A stretch of DNA of 64,000 nt from Chelatococcus caeni (lineage in GTDB: Bacteria > Pseudomonadota > Alphaproteobacteria > Rhizobiales > Beijerinckiaceae): assembly GCF_014196925.1 (NCBI RefSeq), contig NZ_JACIEN010000005.1, positions 310,001 through 374,000 of the forward strand, written 5' to 3'. Position 1 is the stretch's first letter; every line of letters starts with the position of its first letter. Position numbers and translations under genes: made by a program. Under the pieces are notes generated by a model. It ran no database searches. It saw only the letters and a program-made list of their open reading frames with translations, and was not told the DNA's origin. Positions 33,614 through 42,694 of the stretch are shown piece after piece.

Positions 33614-34819
33614 TCAGGCGGCCCCGCCGCGCCGCAGGTTGGGCAGGAAGATGGTGAGGAGCCCGAGCAGCGGCAGGAAGGAGCACAGCCAGTAGACATA
33701 GGCGATGCCCTTGGCGTCGGCGACGACCCCGAGCAGCGCCGCCGCGATGCCGGCCGTGCCGAAGGCGAGGCCGAAGAAGATGCCGGCGACCATGCCGACG
33801 CGGCCGGGGACGAGCTCCTGCGCCAGGACGACGATGGCGGGGAAGGCCGAGGCGAGCACCAGGCCGATGATGGCCGAGAGCACGATCGTCCACTCGAGGC
33901 TGGCATAGGGCAGGGCGAGGGTGAACGGCACCACCCCGAGGATGGACACCCAGATCACCGCCTTGGCCCCGATGCGGTCGCCGACCGGGCCGCCGAGGAT
34001 CGTGCCGGCCGCCGCCGACCCGAGGAAGACGAACAGCATCACCTGCGACATCTGCACGGACACGCCGAACCGGTCGATCACGTAGAAGGTGTAGAAGCTC
34101 GAGATGCTCGCCATGTAGACGTTCTTCGAGAAGGTGAGGATGGCGAGGACGACGAGGGCGACGACGATCTTGTGCCGGGCGATCGTGACCGCACGCGTCG
34201 CCTTCGGGCGCTGCGTCGCCCGCGCCTGATAGCGCGCGTACCAGGCGCCGACCTGCCAGAGGATGGCCATGCCGATGAAGGCGATGACCGAGAACCAGGC
34301 GACGCTCGCCTGGCCGCGCGGCACGACGATGAAGGCGGCGAGCAGCGGCCCGAGCGCCGAGCCGAAATTGCCGCCGACCTGGAACAGCGACTGGGCGAGG
34401 CCGTAGCGTCCTCCGGAGGCGAGACGCGCGACGCGCGAGGCCTCGGGATGGAAGATCGCCGAACCGATGCCGATCAGCGCCGCCCCGGCGACGAGGAGGA
34501 GGTAGTCGCTGGCGAAGGCAAGGACCATCAGGCCGACGAAGGTCGAGCCCATGCCGACGGGCAGCGAATAGGGCATCGGCCGCTTGTCCGCGTAGAGGCC
34601 GATCATCGGCTGCAGCAGCGATGCCGTGCCCTGGAAGGTCATGGTCAGGAGCCCGATCTGCCAGAAGTCGAGCCCGTAGTCGCGCTTCAGCATCGGATAG
34701 ATCGCCGCCAGCAGCGACTGCATGACGTCGTTGATGAGATGGCACAGGCTCACCGCCGCGATCACGAGGAAGGCCGTGTTCTCGGCATGGGATCTGGCGG
34801 TGACGGGCGTGTCGGTCAC
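33614..34819 (-). CDS. MFS efflux transporter, fosmidomycin-resistance (Fsr)-like
   Basis: 401-residue, 12-helix major facilitator. GTG 34819 behind GGAG is chosen; longer in-frame starts would run into the divergent AraC gene. The Fsr-type signature is strong: LCHLINDVMQSLLAAIYPMLK, FWQIGLLTMTFQGTASLLQP, GIGSAIFHPEASRVARLASGG and LFQVGGNFGSALGPLLAA. The family exports fosmidomycin and other small molecules; the natural substrate is unknown. Divergent transcription from the AraC-type regulator gene, with direct repeats in between, suggests local control. Confidence 0.9.
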   Translation of the reverse strand: MTDTPVTARSHAENTAFLVIAAVSLCHLINDVMQSLLAAIYPMLKRDYGLDFWQIGLLTMTFQGTASLLQPMIGLYADKRPMPYSLPVGMGSTFVGLMVLAFASDYLLLVAGAALIGIGSAIFHPEASRVARLASGGRYGLAQSLFQVGGNFGSALGPLLAAFIVVPRGQASVAWFSVIAFIGMAILWQVGAWYARYQARATQRPKATRAVTIARHKIVVALVVLAILTFSKNVYMASISSFYTFYVIDRFGVSVQMSQVMLFVFLGSAAAGTILGGPVGDRIGAKAVIWVSILGVVPFTLALPYASLEWTIVLSAIIGLVLASAFPAIVVLAQELVPGRVGMVAGIFFGLAFGTAGIAAALLGVVADAKGIAYVYWLCSFLPLLGLLTIFLPNLRRGGAA

Positions 34820-34875
34820 GGGCTGGGCTCCGATGGCTTGCTGCTTCTTCCATAGGCCGCTTGCGGGCGTACTAC

Positions 34876-34903
34876 TTTCGTGTTTTGGTCCAAAAGTTTC
34901 GTG
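34876..34903. promoter_or_regulatory. Two TTTCGTG direct repeats 21 bp apart flanking a palindrome
   Basis: TTTCGTG occurs at 34876-34882 and 34897-34903, i.e. with a period of 21 bp or two helical turns, the typical arrangement for an AraC-family monomer pair. Between them is a perfect TTTTGG-T-CCAAAA inverted repeat. The site lies in the 109-bp divergent region between the Fsr-like and AraC genes. Confidence 0.62.
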
Positions 34904-34928
34904 ACTGGGCCAAGTCTGAGGGTGGCGC

Positions 34929-35777
34929 ATGAATGGGCGTAGCGTCATGCAGCCCCTGCATGTCGATCGGCAGCGCCGGGAGTGGATCGACAGCGCGCAG
35001 GCGGCGGTCATCGCCCTGCCGGCGGACTATCCGGACGGCCATCACGTCACGCGCCACCGCCACACGCGCGCGCAGCTGCTCTATGCCCTGTCCGGCGTCG
35101 CCATGGTCCACACGGACAGCGGCCGCTGGATGGTGCCGCCCGGCCATGCCATCTGGCTGCCGGCGGGGATCGATCACGCGGTCGACATGCTCGGCGACGT
35201 CGCGATGCGCTCCGTCTATGTCCACCCCGCGGCCATTCCCGGCCTGCCGCAAGATTTGCGCGTGGTCGCCGTCACCAGCCTCATGCGCAGCCTCATCGTC
35301 GAGGCGATGGCGCTGGCGCGCGATGTGCCCGCGGCCGGCCGCGACGCGCTGCTGCTCGACCTCATCCTGCACGAGATTCCGCGCCTTCCCGAGCGGCCAC
35401 TGGCGCTGCCCTTTCCGGCCAATCCCCAGCTCGTCGCGCTGTGCCGCCGCTTCCTCGCCGAGCCTTCGGCGCATGTCACCATCGACGCCTGGGCGAAGGC
35501 CGCCGGCATGAGTCGGCGCAGCTTCACCCGCACCTTCCAGCGCGAGACCGGGCTCAGCCTCTCCCTGTGGCGCCAGCAGGCCTGCCTCTTCGCCGCGCTG
35601 CCACGCCTTGCCGACGGCGAGCCGGTGACCCTTGTGGCGCTCGACCTCGGCTATGAAAGCATCGCGGCCTTTATCACGATGTTCCGGCGCATGACGGGCG
35701 AGGCGCCGCGGGCCTGGCTGAAGCGCGGGCAACGTGCGGTCGCAGCCGGTGAACGGGTTGCGATCACGCAAGCGTGA
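34929..35777 (+). CDS. AraC family transcriptional regulator
   Basis: 282 residues (ATG 34929; alternative ATG 34947). An N-terminal cupin-like ligand domain (HRHTRAQLLYALSGVAMVHTDSG, PPGHAIWLPAGIDHAVDM) is followed by two helix-turn-helix motifs (WAKAAGMSRRSFTRTFQRETG and VALDLGYESIAAFITMFRRMTG). This is the NimR/YeaM-like group that often controls a neighbouring MFS exporter, which agrees with its divergent arrangement with the Fsr-like pump. Confidence 0.93.
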   Translation: MNGRSVMQPLHVDRQRREWIDSAQAAVIALPADYPDGHHVTRHRHTRAQLLYALSGVAMVHTDSGRWMVPPGHAIWLPAGIDHAVDMLGDVAMRSVYVHPAAIPGLPQDLRVVAVTSLMRSLIVEAMALARDVPAAGRDALLLDLILHEIPRLPERPLALPFPANPQLVALCRRFLAEPSAHVTIDAWAKAAGMSRRSFTRTFQRETGLSLSLWRQQACLFAALPRLADGEPVTLVALDLGYESIAAFITMFRRMTGEAPRAWLKRGQRAVAAGERVAITQA

Positions 35778-35816
35778 CCCCACTTGTCGGGCCTGCACCC
35801 TCGCAAGGACCGATCC

Positions 35817-36857
35817 ATGCCCACCACCCATGGCCACGACGCGGCTGTCGCGGAGGCCGAGCCGGACGCCGTATCCGGCAAGCCGGAAAAAACCGTCGAA
35901 ACGGCACGCGCCGACGCTATCTTGCCGCGCATGCAGCCCATCCTCTCCATCACGAATCTCTCGAAGACCTATGCATCCGGCTTCGAGGCCCTGAAGGGCA
36001 TCGATCTCGAGATCCGGCGCGGCGAGATCTTCGCGCTGCTCGGGCCGAACGGCGCCGGCAAGACGACGCTGATCAGCATCGTCTGCGGGCTGGTGAGGCC
36101 GAGCGCCGGCACCGTGCGGGTCGACGGGCACGACATCATCGCCGACTACCGGGCCGCGCGCTCCATCATCGGCCTCGTGCCGCAGGAGCTGACGACCGAT
36201 TCCTTCGAGACTGTCTGGGCCACCGTGAGCTTCAGCCGCGGGCTCTTCGGCAAGCCGGCGAACCCGGCCTATGTCGAGAAGGTACTGAAGGACCTCTCCC
36301 TGTGGGACAAACGCGACGCCAAGATCATGACGCTGTCCGGCGGCATGAAGCGCCGGGTGCTCATCGCCAAGGCGCTGGCGCACGAGCCGCGGCTCCTCTT
36401 CCTCGACGAGCCGACCGCCGGCGTCGACGTCGAGCTCAGGCGTGACATGTGGAACGTCGTGCGCACGCTGCGCGACACGGGCGTTACGGTCATCCTCACC
36501 ACCCATTACATCGAGGAGGCGGAGGAGATGGCGGACCGCATCGGCGTCATCAACCGCGGCGAGCTCGTGCTCGTCGAGGAGAAGGACGAATTGATGCGCA
36601 AGCTCGGCCGCAAGGAGCTGACGCTGCACCTGCAGGTGCCGCTCGAGGCGCTGCCCCCCGGCCTCGATGGCTATGCGCTCGAGCTCTCCGAGGACGGCAC
36701 GGAACTGACCTACGTCTACGACACCCAGGGCGAGCGCACCGGCATCACCACCCTGCTGCAGGACCTCTCCGGGGCAGGGGTTCGCTTCCGCGACCTGCAG
36801 ACGCGGCAGAGCTCGCTGGAGGAAATCTTCGTCAGCCTCGTGAGGAACGCCCGATGA
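35817..36857 (+). CDS. ABC-2 exporter ATP-binding protein (YadG-like)
   Basis: ATPase of a two-component exporter. ATG 35817 has a good AAGGA Shine-Dalgarno 7 bases upstream, giving 346 residues with a polar N-terminal extension. The internal ATG at 35931 ([14 protein letters not shown]) would give the family's usual 308 residues but lacks an obvious ribosome site. Walker [11 protein letters not shown], signature [16 protein letters not shown] and Walker [14 protein letters not shown] are intact. Coupled by ATGA overlap to its permease. Substrate unknown. Confidence 0.9.
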   Translation: MPTTHGHDAAVAEAEPDAVSGKPEKTVETARADAILPRMQPILSITNLSKTYASGFEALKGIDLEIRRGEIFALLGPNGAGKTTLISIVCGLVRPSAGTVRVDGHDIIADYRAARSIIGLVPQELTTDSFETVWATVSFSRGLFGKPANPAYVEKVLKDLSLWDKRDAKIMTLSGGMKRRVLIAKALAHEPRLLFLDEPTAGVDVELRRDMWNVVRTLRDTGVTVILTTHYIEEAEEMADRIGVINRGELVLVEEKDELMRKLGRKELTLHLQVPLEALPPGLDGYALELSEDGTELTYVYDTQGERTGITTLLQDLSGAGVRFRDLQTRQSSLEEIFVSLVRNAR

Positions 36858-37615
36858 ACCTCCACGCCGTCAGCGCTATCTACTGCTTCGAGATGGCGCG
36901 CGCCGGGCGCACGCTGCTGCAGAGCATCGTCTCCCCCGTCATCTCCACCTCCCTCTATTTCGTCGTCTTCGGCGCGGCCATCGGCCCGCGCATGGCCGAG
37001 ATCGACGGCGTGAGCTACGGCGCCTTCCTCGTGCCCGGGCTCATCATGCTGACGCTGCTGACGCACAGCATCTCCAACGCCTCCTTCGGCATCTATTTCC
37101 CGCGCTTCGTCGGCACCATCTACGAGGTGCTGTCGGCGCCGGTCTCGCCGATGGAGATCGTGGTCAGCTATGTCGGCGCGGCGGCGACGAAATCGATCAT
37201 CCTCGGCCTCATCATCCTGGCGACGGCCGCTCTCTTCGTGCCGCTGCGCGTGGAGCATCCCTTCTGGATGCTCGCCTTCCTCGTGCTGACGGCGGTGACG
37301 TTCAGCCTGCTCGGCTTCGTCATCGGCATCTGGGCCGACAATTTCGAGAAGCTGCAGCTCGTGCCGCTGCTCGTCGTCACGCCGCTCACCTTCCTCGGCG
37401 GCAGCTTCTATTCCATCGACATGCTGCCGCCCTTCTGGCGCGCGGTGAGCCTGTTCAACCCGGTCGTCTATCTCGTCAGCGGCTTCCGCTGGAGCTTCTA
37501 CGGCATCTCCGACGTCAACATCACGGTGAGCGTCGCGATGACGCTCGCCTTCCTCGTGCTCTGCCTCGCCGTCGTCAGCTGGATCTTCCGGACCGGCTAT
37601 CGCCTCAAGACCTGA
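36854..37615 (+). CDS. ABC-2 type exporter permease (YadH-like)
   Basis: 253-residue inner-membrane permease with six hydrophobic segments and the ABC-2 signature region [31 protein letters not shown]. The start ATG overlaps the ATPase stop (ATGA). Ends just before a strong Rho-independent terminator, so the exporter is a two-gene unit. Confidence 0.92.
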   Translation: MNLHAVSAIYCFEMARAGRTLLQSIVSPVISTSLYFVVFGAAIGPRMAEIDGVSYGAFLVPGLIMLTLLTHSISNASFGIYFPRFVGTIYEVLSAPVSPMEIVVSYVGAAATKSIILGLIILATAALFVPLRVEHPFWMLAFLVLTAVTFSLLGFVIGIWADNFEKLQLVPLLVVTPLTFLGGSFYSIDMLPPFWRAVSLFNPVVYLVSGFRWSFYGISDVNITVSVAMTLAFLVLCLAVVSWIFRTGYRLKT

Positions 37616-37650
37616 GGCGGCGGGTGAAAGCCTGCCGCCTCAGGTCTTTT
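37607..37650 (+). terminator. Rho-independent terminator after the ABC-2 exporter
   Basis: A 15-bp perfect stem (37607-37621 with 37634-37648, core CCTGAGGCGGC) closes a 12-base loop and ends in a TCTTTT tract. The left arm includes the last codons and stop of the permease. The best intrinsic terminator in the window. Confidence 0.88.
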
Positions 37651-37691
37651 CCCGCGTCGCAAGCGTGAGGTGCGCGGACGACGCCGGCCCG

Positions 37692-38201
37692 TCATTCCGC
37701 TGCCGGCGGGTGAAGTCGCGGATCGAGCGCAAATGCCTCTTGATGCTTCATTGCATAGGCCCCGGCGGCCATGCTCGCCGTGAAGATCAAATTCCAGCTG
37801 TGCGGAGAAACCGCGCTTGGAATCACGACGAACCGGTGCTGACGGAGAAGATCGTCGCCGAATGCCTGTTGGCCGGCGCTCGGAATCCCCGGCCGCAACC
37901 AGTTCGGATTGGGAACATCGTGGGGGGACACGACCTGGACAGCCGAGGTGTCGGTGATAACCGCGGCTGTCAGCATGTGCGGGACGGTGTCGAGCGTCTT
38001 GAAGCCCTTATGGACGGCTACTTCAAGAATGGCCGTCGCGGGGTCGATCGAGCAATAGACGGCCCGCACCCCCTTGCTGTTCCAGCGCCCGCCGACACGA
38101 TAGGCGCCTTCGCCGCTATCCCAGCCGGCGGCAAAATTGGCCTGATCGAGCCGCCATGCCAGAAGCTCACGGCCGCCGAGTGCGGCGGGAAGCGGCATCA
38201 T
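37692..38201 (-). CDS. RES-domain toxin
   Basis: 169-residue RES-family protein; characterised members degrade NAD+ as toxins of type II RES-Xre systems. The family pattern is visible: AWRLDQANFA, YRVGGRWNSKGVRAVYCS, then ATAILEVAVHKG. The Arg, Tyr, Trp-Asn-Ser, and Ser/Glu residues of the RES motif are present. Start is the double ATG at 38201/38198, and the first overlaps the antitoxin stop by ATGA. The order antitoxin-toxin is standard. Confidence 0.9.
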   Translation of the reverse strand: MMPLPAALGGRELLAWRLDQANFAAGWDSGEGAYRVGGRWNSKGVRAVYCSIDPATAILEVAVHKGFKTLDTVPHMLTAAVITDTSAVQVVSPHDVPNPNWLRPGIPSAGQQAFGDDLLRQHRFVVIPSAVSPHSWNLIFTASMAAGAYAMKHQEAFALDPRLHPPAAE

Positions 38202-38695
38202 GCATAGACACCGTATGCGAGCCGTTCGAGGTGGTCTTCGACGAGTTCGATGCCGGCCGGGGTAGACAGGAGATCGATCGGGCGGCGGTGCTCGAGGCCG
38301 ATCGCCGGACGCTCGAGCCATTGCTCCGCCTCTTCCTGGGAGCCGAACACGTCGACCGCTTTGGCAAGGATTTCGGCGAACTTCCATGTCCGCCCGCTCT
38401 GCTCTTGGCTGAGTGGCTTGGACGGCGCGTCCTTGCGACGCTGAAACGTCCGCACGCTCATGCCGACGGCCTTCTCCAGCGAGTCCCCCTTACGCAGCAC
38501 GGCGAGATGGGCGATGAGGTAATTCAAGGCCGATGTCGGCAGTCCGTGCAGCAGCAAATCATGGGCATCGAGAGGGCTTGTGATCTGACGCGACAATACG
38601 CGCGAGCCCCCGAGCAGCTTCGCGACTTTCTGCAGATCTCCGAGCCCTTTCTCCGGGGAAATCTCGTTGGCAGCGGCCGGCATCATCCACCTCAT
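38198..38695 (-). CDS. Xre/MbcA/ParS-type antitoxin
   Basis: 165 residues. The N-terminal half contains a Xre-like HTH (LPTSALNYLIAHLAVLRKGDSLEKAVGMSVRTFQRR) and the C-terminal half the ParS/MbcA toxin-binding domain, with the hallmark WLERPAIGLEHRRPIDLLSTPAGIELVEDHLERLAYGVYA. It neutralises the RES toxin and should autorepress through the inverted repeat at its 5' end. Also starts at nearby ATGs with little effect. Confidence 0.92.
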   Translation of the reverse strand: MRWMMPAAANEISPEKGLGDLQKVAKLLGGSRVLSRQITSPLDAHDLLLHGLPTSALNYLIAHLAVLRKGDSLEKAVGMSVRTFQRRKDAPSKPLSQEQSGRTWKFAEILAKAVDVFGSQEEAEQWLERPAIGLEHRRPIDLLSTPAGIELVEDHLERLAYGVYA

Positions 38696-38733
38696 GCGTC
38701 AAGTGTCCTGTTTCAATATGACAGGCGACGCAT
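38694..38733. promoter_or_regulatory. Candidate autoregulatory operator of the RES-Xre pair
   Basis: ATGCGTC (38694-38700) and GACGCAT (38727-38733) form perfect 7-bp arms, with nested TGTCCTGT and ACAGG segments between. The site overlaps the antitoxin start, as expected for toxin-antitoxin autorepression. Arms are widely spaced, so the true binding unit is uncertain. Confidence 0.4.
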
Positions 38734-38940
38734 GGCGTTTCAAGGAACGGTAGATCGGTCTCCTTAGAACCCAGTCACAACAAACATCCGCCTCAGCGTT
38801 GCTCACAGCGCAACTCTACGGCGCGAAAACAGTTCTATTCGCAACGCAATTTTGCCGGCATGGTGCCCCCTTGCCGGCCAGATCGTGGGCGCGAGCGTTC
38901 GAGAATCAACGACGGCCGGCGCCACAGAGGGGGTCTTCTC

Positions 38941-39765
38941 ATGGCTACCAGCCGCGGCGGGGCGATCGGTCCCGCGCTCGTTCTTCACCTGGCGGTTCTC
39001 GCCATCGTTGTCGTGTCCGAGGTCATCGGCCTCATCCGCGTGCCGATCGGCATCGGGGCGGTGATCCTCCTGCCGATCCTCTACGCCTTCGCGCTGGGCA
39101 TCATCTTCAATCCCAACGTGCTCAAGGCGACGGGCAAGGTGCTGAACCACGACGCGACGAAGCTCGCCGGCACCATGATCACCATCGCGATCATGCCTTT
39201 CATTGCCCGCTTCGGCACGACGGTCGGCCCGCAGATCGAGAAGATCATCGCTGCCGGGCCCGCGCTCATCCTGCAGGAGCTCGGCAATCTCGGCACGATC
39301 CTCATCGCCTTCCCGGTCGCGGTCTTCCTCCTGCGCATGGGCCGCGAGGCGATCGGCGCGAGCTATTCCATCGACCGCGAGCCGAACCTTGCCCTCATCG
39401 CCGACAAGTACGGGCTCAACAGCCCCGAGGGCGCCGGCGCCATGGGCGTCTATGCCACGGGCACCCTGATCGGCACCTTCATCTTCGCCATCATGCCACC
39501 GCTCGTGCACGGGCTCGGCATCTTCGACGTGCGCGCGCTCGCCATGTCCTGCGGCGTCGGCTCGGGCTCGATGCTCGCGGCCTGCACCGGCGGCCTTGCC
39601 GCGGTCGTGCCGGATCAGAAGGACCTCATCCTCGCCCTCGCCGCGGCGAGCAACATCTTGACCTATGCCACGGGGCTCTATGCCGGCCTCTTCCTCGCCC
39701 TGCCGCTCACCGAGTGGCTCTACCGCACCTGTGCGCCGGCCGACCGCGCCAGCACGATGCATTGA
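38941..39765 (+). CDS. DUF3100-type integral membrane protein (transporter-like)
   Basis: 274 residues from ATG 38941, about eight hydrophobic segments. It has repeated glycine-rich patterns such as GVGSGSMLAACTGGLAAVVPDQKD and YATGTLIGTFIFAIMPP, suggesting a transport fold. I recognise it as DUF3100-like; function is not established. A second small membrane protein follows 12 bp downstream, and a dehydrogenase and an aldehyde dehydrogenase after that. Likely a two-part importer for the compound these enzymes degrade. Confidence 0.72.
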   Translation: MATSRGGAIGPALVLHLAVLAIVVVSEVIGLIRVPIGIGAVILLPILYAFALGIIFNPNVLKATGKVLNHDATKLAGTMITIAIMPFIARFGTTVGPQIEKIIAAGPALILQELGNLGTILIAFPVAVFLLRMGREAIGASYSIDREPNLALIADKYGLNSPEGAGAMGVYATGTLIGTFIFAIMPPLVHGLGIFDVRALAMSCGVGSGSMLAACTGGLAAVVPDQKDLILALAAASNILTYATGLYAGLFLALPLTEWLYRTCAPADRASTMH

Positions 39766-39777
39766 GGAGCCTCAGCC

Positions 39778-40269
39778 ATGAACAACGAGATCGCCATTTC
39801 CGATACGCCGGCCGAGGGCCGCTCGATCGACCTCGCCAGCCATGCCGTCCAGCTCCTCGTCGTCTGCGCCGTCGCGCTCGTCGGCAACTGGGTGGCGACG
39901 AAGGTTTCGCCGCTCGAGGCGCTGCCGGGCATGGCCTGCCTCTATGCCATGACGATCGTCGGCCTTGTCATCGCCAAGTACATGCCGTTCTACCTGCCGA
40001 GCGTCGCCTGGATCTCCCTCGTCGCCATCATCGCGACGATCCCCGGCGTGCCGGGGGCGGCCGTCGTCAACGAGGCGGTCGGCAAGCTGAACTTCCTCGC
40101 CATGGCGACGCCGGCGCTCGCCTATGCGGGCCTCGCGCTCACGAAGAACGAGTTCACGATCGCCCGAAAGTCGGGCTGGAAGATCGTGGTCGTCGCCATC
40201 TGCGTGATGTTCGGCACCTATATCGGCTCGGTCGTCATCGCCGACCTCGTGCTGCGCATCACCGGCTGA
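39778..40269 (+). CDS. Small integral membrane partner protein
   Basis: 163 residues with about four to five hydrophobic segments (VQLLVVCAVALVGNWVAT, GMACLYAMTIVGLVIAKYM, VAWISLVAIIATIP, IVVVAICVMFGTYIGSVVIADLVL). It closely follows the DUF3100-like gene, as in other two-component membrane systems such as MadLM or CidAB-like pairs. No family could be named with certainty. Confidence 0.7.
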   Translation: MNNEIAISDTPAEGRSIDLASHAVQLLVVCAVALVGNWVATKVSPLEALPGMACLYAMTIVGLVIAKYMPFYLPSVAWISLVAIIATIPGVPGAAVVNEAVGKLNFLAMATPALAYAGLALTKNEFTIARKSGWKIVVVAICVMFGTYIGSVVIADLVLRITG

Positions 40270-40283
40270 GAAGGTCTGACAAC

Positions 40284-41159
40284 ATGGCAGTGCAGAAGGT
40301 TGCGGTCGTCGGTCTCGGCCGCATGGGGCAGGGTATGCTCGCGACCCTGGCGCGGGCGGGCGTGCCGGTGATCGGCTACGACGTCTCCGCCGGCGCCCGC
40401 GAGGCGGCGGCAACGGTCCCCGGCGCCGAGGTCTCCGCCGACCTCGCCGCGATCTGGCGCGAGGCCGAGACGATCGTCCTGTCGCTGCCGTTCCCGGCCA
40501 CCGTCGAGGCGGTGCTGACGGGGGAGGGCGGCCTCGCCGCCTCGCCCGTCAAGGGTCGGCTCGTCATCGACACCTCGACGAGCGATCCGGACCTGACGCG
40601 CGCCTTGCACGCCCGCCTCGCCTCGGCCGGGCACGCGCTCGTCGATGCGCCCGTCAGCGGCGGGCCCGCCGGTGCCGCGGCCGGCACGCTCGCCATCATG
40701 GTGGGCGGGACGGCCGAGGCGGTGGACCGCGCGAGGCCCGTGCTCGCCATCCTCGGCCAGAAGGTCTCGGTCGTCGGCGGGCCGGGCGACGGCCACATCG
40801 CCAAGCTGGTCAACAACGTGCTCGTCGCCGGCCATCTCATCCTCGCCGGCGAGGCGATGCGCGCCGGCGTCGCCGCAGGCGCCTCGCAGGAGGGGCTGAT
40901 CACGGTCGTCAACGGCGCTTCCGGCCGCAGCGCCGTCACGGAGGTGAACTATCCGCGCTGGATCGCGAGCGGCAGCTTCGATTCCGGCTTCACCATGGGC
41001 CTCATGGCCAAGGACGTCGGCCTCGCGCTCGAGCTCGCCGAGCGCACGGGCCTCGCCATCCCCATGCTGCGCGAGGTGCGCGAGCGCTGGAATGCGCTGA
41101 CCAGGGGCTGGGGCCCGGCTGCCGACTTCAACCGCGCCGTTCTGGGAGATCCCGCATGA
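40284..41159 (+). CDS. Beta-hydroxyacid dehydrogenase (3-hydroxyisobutyrate dehydrogenase family)
   Basis: 291-residue NAD(P)-dependent enzyme. N-terminal Rossmann motif VVGLGRMGQGML, substrate-binding DAPVSGGPAGAAAGTLAIMVGG and the catalytic Lys174 in GHIAKLVNN are all present. Members oxidise 3-hydroxyisobutyrate, tartronate semialdehyde or related beta-hydroxyacids. ATG 40284 is 14 bp after the membrane protein; the stop overlaps the aldehyde dehydrogenase start by ATGA, so product and next enzyme are probably consecutive: hydroxyacid to semialdehyde to acid. Confidence 0.92.
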   Translation: MAVQKVAVVGLGRMGQGMLATLARAGVPVIGYDVSAGAREAAATVPGAEVSADLAAIWREAETIVLSLPFPATVEAVLTGEGGLAASPVKGRLVIDTSTSDPDLTRALHARLASAGHALVDAPVSGGPAGAAAGTLAIMVGGTAEAVDRARPVLAILGQKVSVVGGPGDGHIAKLVNNVLVAGHLILAGEAMRAGVAAGASQEGLITVVNGASGRSAVTEVNYPRWIASGSFDSGFTMGLMAKDVGLALELAERTGLAIPMLREVRERWNALTRGWGPAADFNRAVLGDPA

Positions 41160-42694
41160 CCGCCCCTTCCGCGACCGCCCTTTCCGCAGCACCTGGCGAC
41201 GCGCGCTCGCTCCTTTCCCCCTTCTGGGGGGAGGAGGCCCGGGTGGCGAGCCTCGTCTCCGGCCGCCTCGTCGACGGCGCCGGCGAGACGGTGACGGTCG
41301 CCGACCCGGCGAGCGGGCGCACCCTCCTCACCTATGCCGATGCGGGCGAGGCGCTCGTCGCCACCGCCGCGGCGGCGGCCGATGAGGGGCGCAAGGCGTG
41401 GTGGGGGCTGACGGCTGCCGAGCGCGGCCGCATCCTCCATCGCGTCGGCGCCCTGGTGCGCGAGCGGGCCGAGGATCTCGCCCGCATGGAGGCGGTCAAT
41501 GTCGGCAAGCCGCTGGCCGATGCGCGCGCCGAGGCGATCAAGGTCGCCGAGATGTTCGAGTATTACGCCGGCTGGTGCGACAAGATCCACGGCGAGGTCA
41601 TTCCGGTGCCGACCTCGCACGTCAACCAGACCATGAAGGTGCCCTACGGCGTCGTGCTGATCATCACGCCGTGGAATGCGCCGCTCTTCGTCGCCGGCTG
41701 GAATGCCGCCCCCGCGCTCGCCACCGGCAATGCGGTGCTGCTCAAGCCCTCCGAGAACACCCCGCTCACCGCGCTCGCCCTCGGCAGGCTCATGATCGAG
41801 GCGGGCGTGCCCGAAGCGGCCGTCGGCGTGCTGACCGGCCTCGGCCACACGACGGGTGCAGCCGCCATCCGCCACCGCGCCGTGCGCAAGGTGGCCTTCA
41901 TCGGTTCGCCGGCCACGGGCCGGCGCATCGCCGCCCTGTGCGCCGAAGGCGTCAAGCCTTGCGTGCTCGAGCTCGGCGGCAAGTCGGCCAATATCGTCTT
42001 CGCCGATGCCGACATCGAGAAGGCCGTTGGCGGCGCTGCCGGCGCCATCTTCTCCGGCGCGGGCCAGAGCTGCGTCGCCGGCTCGCGGCTCCTCGTCGAG
42101 CGCAGCATCTACGGCGAGGTCACGGAGCGGCTCGCCGCGCTTGCCGAGAAGATCGTGGTCGGTGCGCCGCTGGCGACAGGCACGCAGGTCGGCCCCGTGC
42201 AGAACGCGCGCCAGTACGAGCGCATCGAGACGATGGTGGCGCAGGCCCGGCGCGACGGCGCCCGGCTTCTTGCGGGCGGTGCCCGGCCGGCCGGATACGA
42301 CGACGGCTTCTTCTACCGCCCGACTGTGCTCGCCGATGTCACCAACCACCTCGAGATCGCACGCGAGGAGGTGTTCGGCCCGGTGGTCGGCGTCATTCCC
42401 TTCGACGGGGAGGCGGAGGCGCTCGCCATCGCCAACGACAGCGACTTCGGTCTCGCCGGTGCGGTCTGGACCCGCGACGTCGGGCGCGCCATGCGTGTCG
42501 TCTCGCAGCTCGAGGCGGGCACGCTGTGGGTCAATTCCTACAAGTCGATCAGCGTGATGACGCCGTTCGGCGGCTTCAAGGACAGCGGCTTCGGCCGCTC
42601 GAGCGGGCGCGAGGGACTTGACGAATACCTGCAGACCAAGAGCATCTGGATCGAGACAGCGGAGAAGCCCGGCTTCAGCTTTGGCTACGGTTGA
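41156..42694 (+). CDS. NAD(P)-dependent aldehyde dehydrogenase
   Basis: 512-residue ALDH superfamily enzyme with catalytic Cys306 (GAGQSCVAGS) and general base Glu272 (VLELGGKSAN), plus ITPWNAPLF and KPSENTPLTA of the cofactor-binding domain. Coupled by ATGA to the hydroxyacid dehydrogenase. Likely oxidises the semialdehyde made by that enzyme. Substrate not determined. Confidence 0.94.
   Translation: MTAPSATALSAAPGDARSLLSPFWGEEARVASLVSGRLVDGAGETVTVADPASGRTLLTYADAGEALVATAAAAADEGRKAWWGLTAAERGRILHRVGALVRERAEDLARMEAVNVGKPLADARAEAIKVAEMFEYYAGWCDKIHGEVIPVPTSHVNQTMKVPYGVVLIITPWNAPLFVAGWNAAPALATGNAVLLKPSENTPLTALALGRLMIEAGVPEAAVGVLTGLGHTTGAAAIRHRAVRKVAFIGSPATGRRIAALCAEGVKPCVLELGGKSANIVFADADIEKAVGGAAGAIFSGAGQSCVAGSRLLVERSIYGEVTERLAALAEKIVVGAPLATGTQVGPVQNARQYERIETMVAQARRDGARLLAGGARPAGYDDGFFYRPTVLADVTNHLEIAREEVFGPVVGVIPFDGEAEALAIANDSDFGLAGAVWTRDVGRAMRVVSQLEAGTLWVNSYKSISVMTPFGGFKDSGFGRSSGREGLDEYLQTKSIWIETAEKPGFSFGYG

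Noticed and set aside
38156-38767. Plus-strand ORF opposite the antitoxin gene
   Set aside because: The minus-strand frame has the complete Xre-ParS domain layout and ATGA coupling to the toxin, so the plus-strand frame is a shadow.
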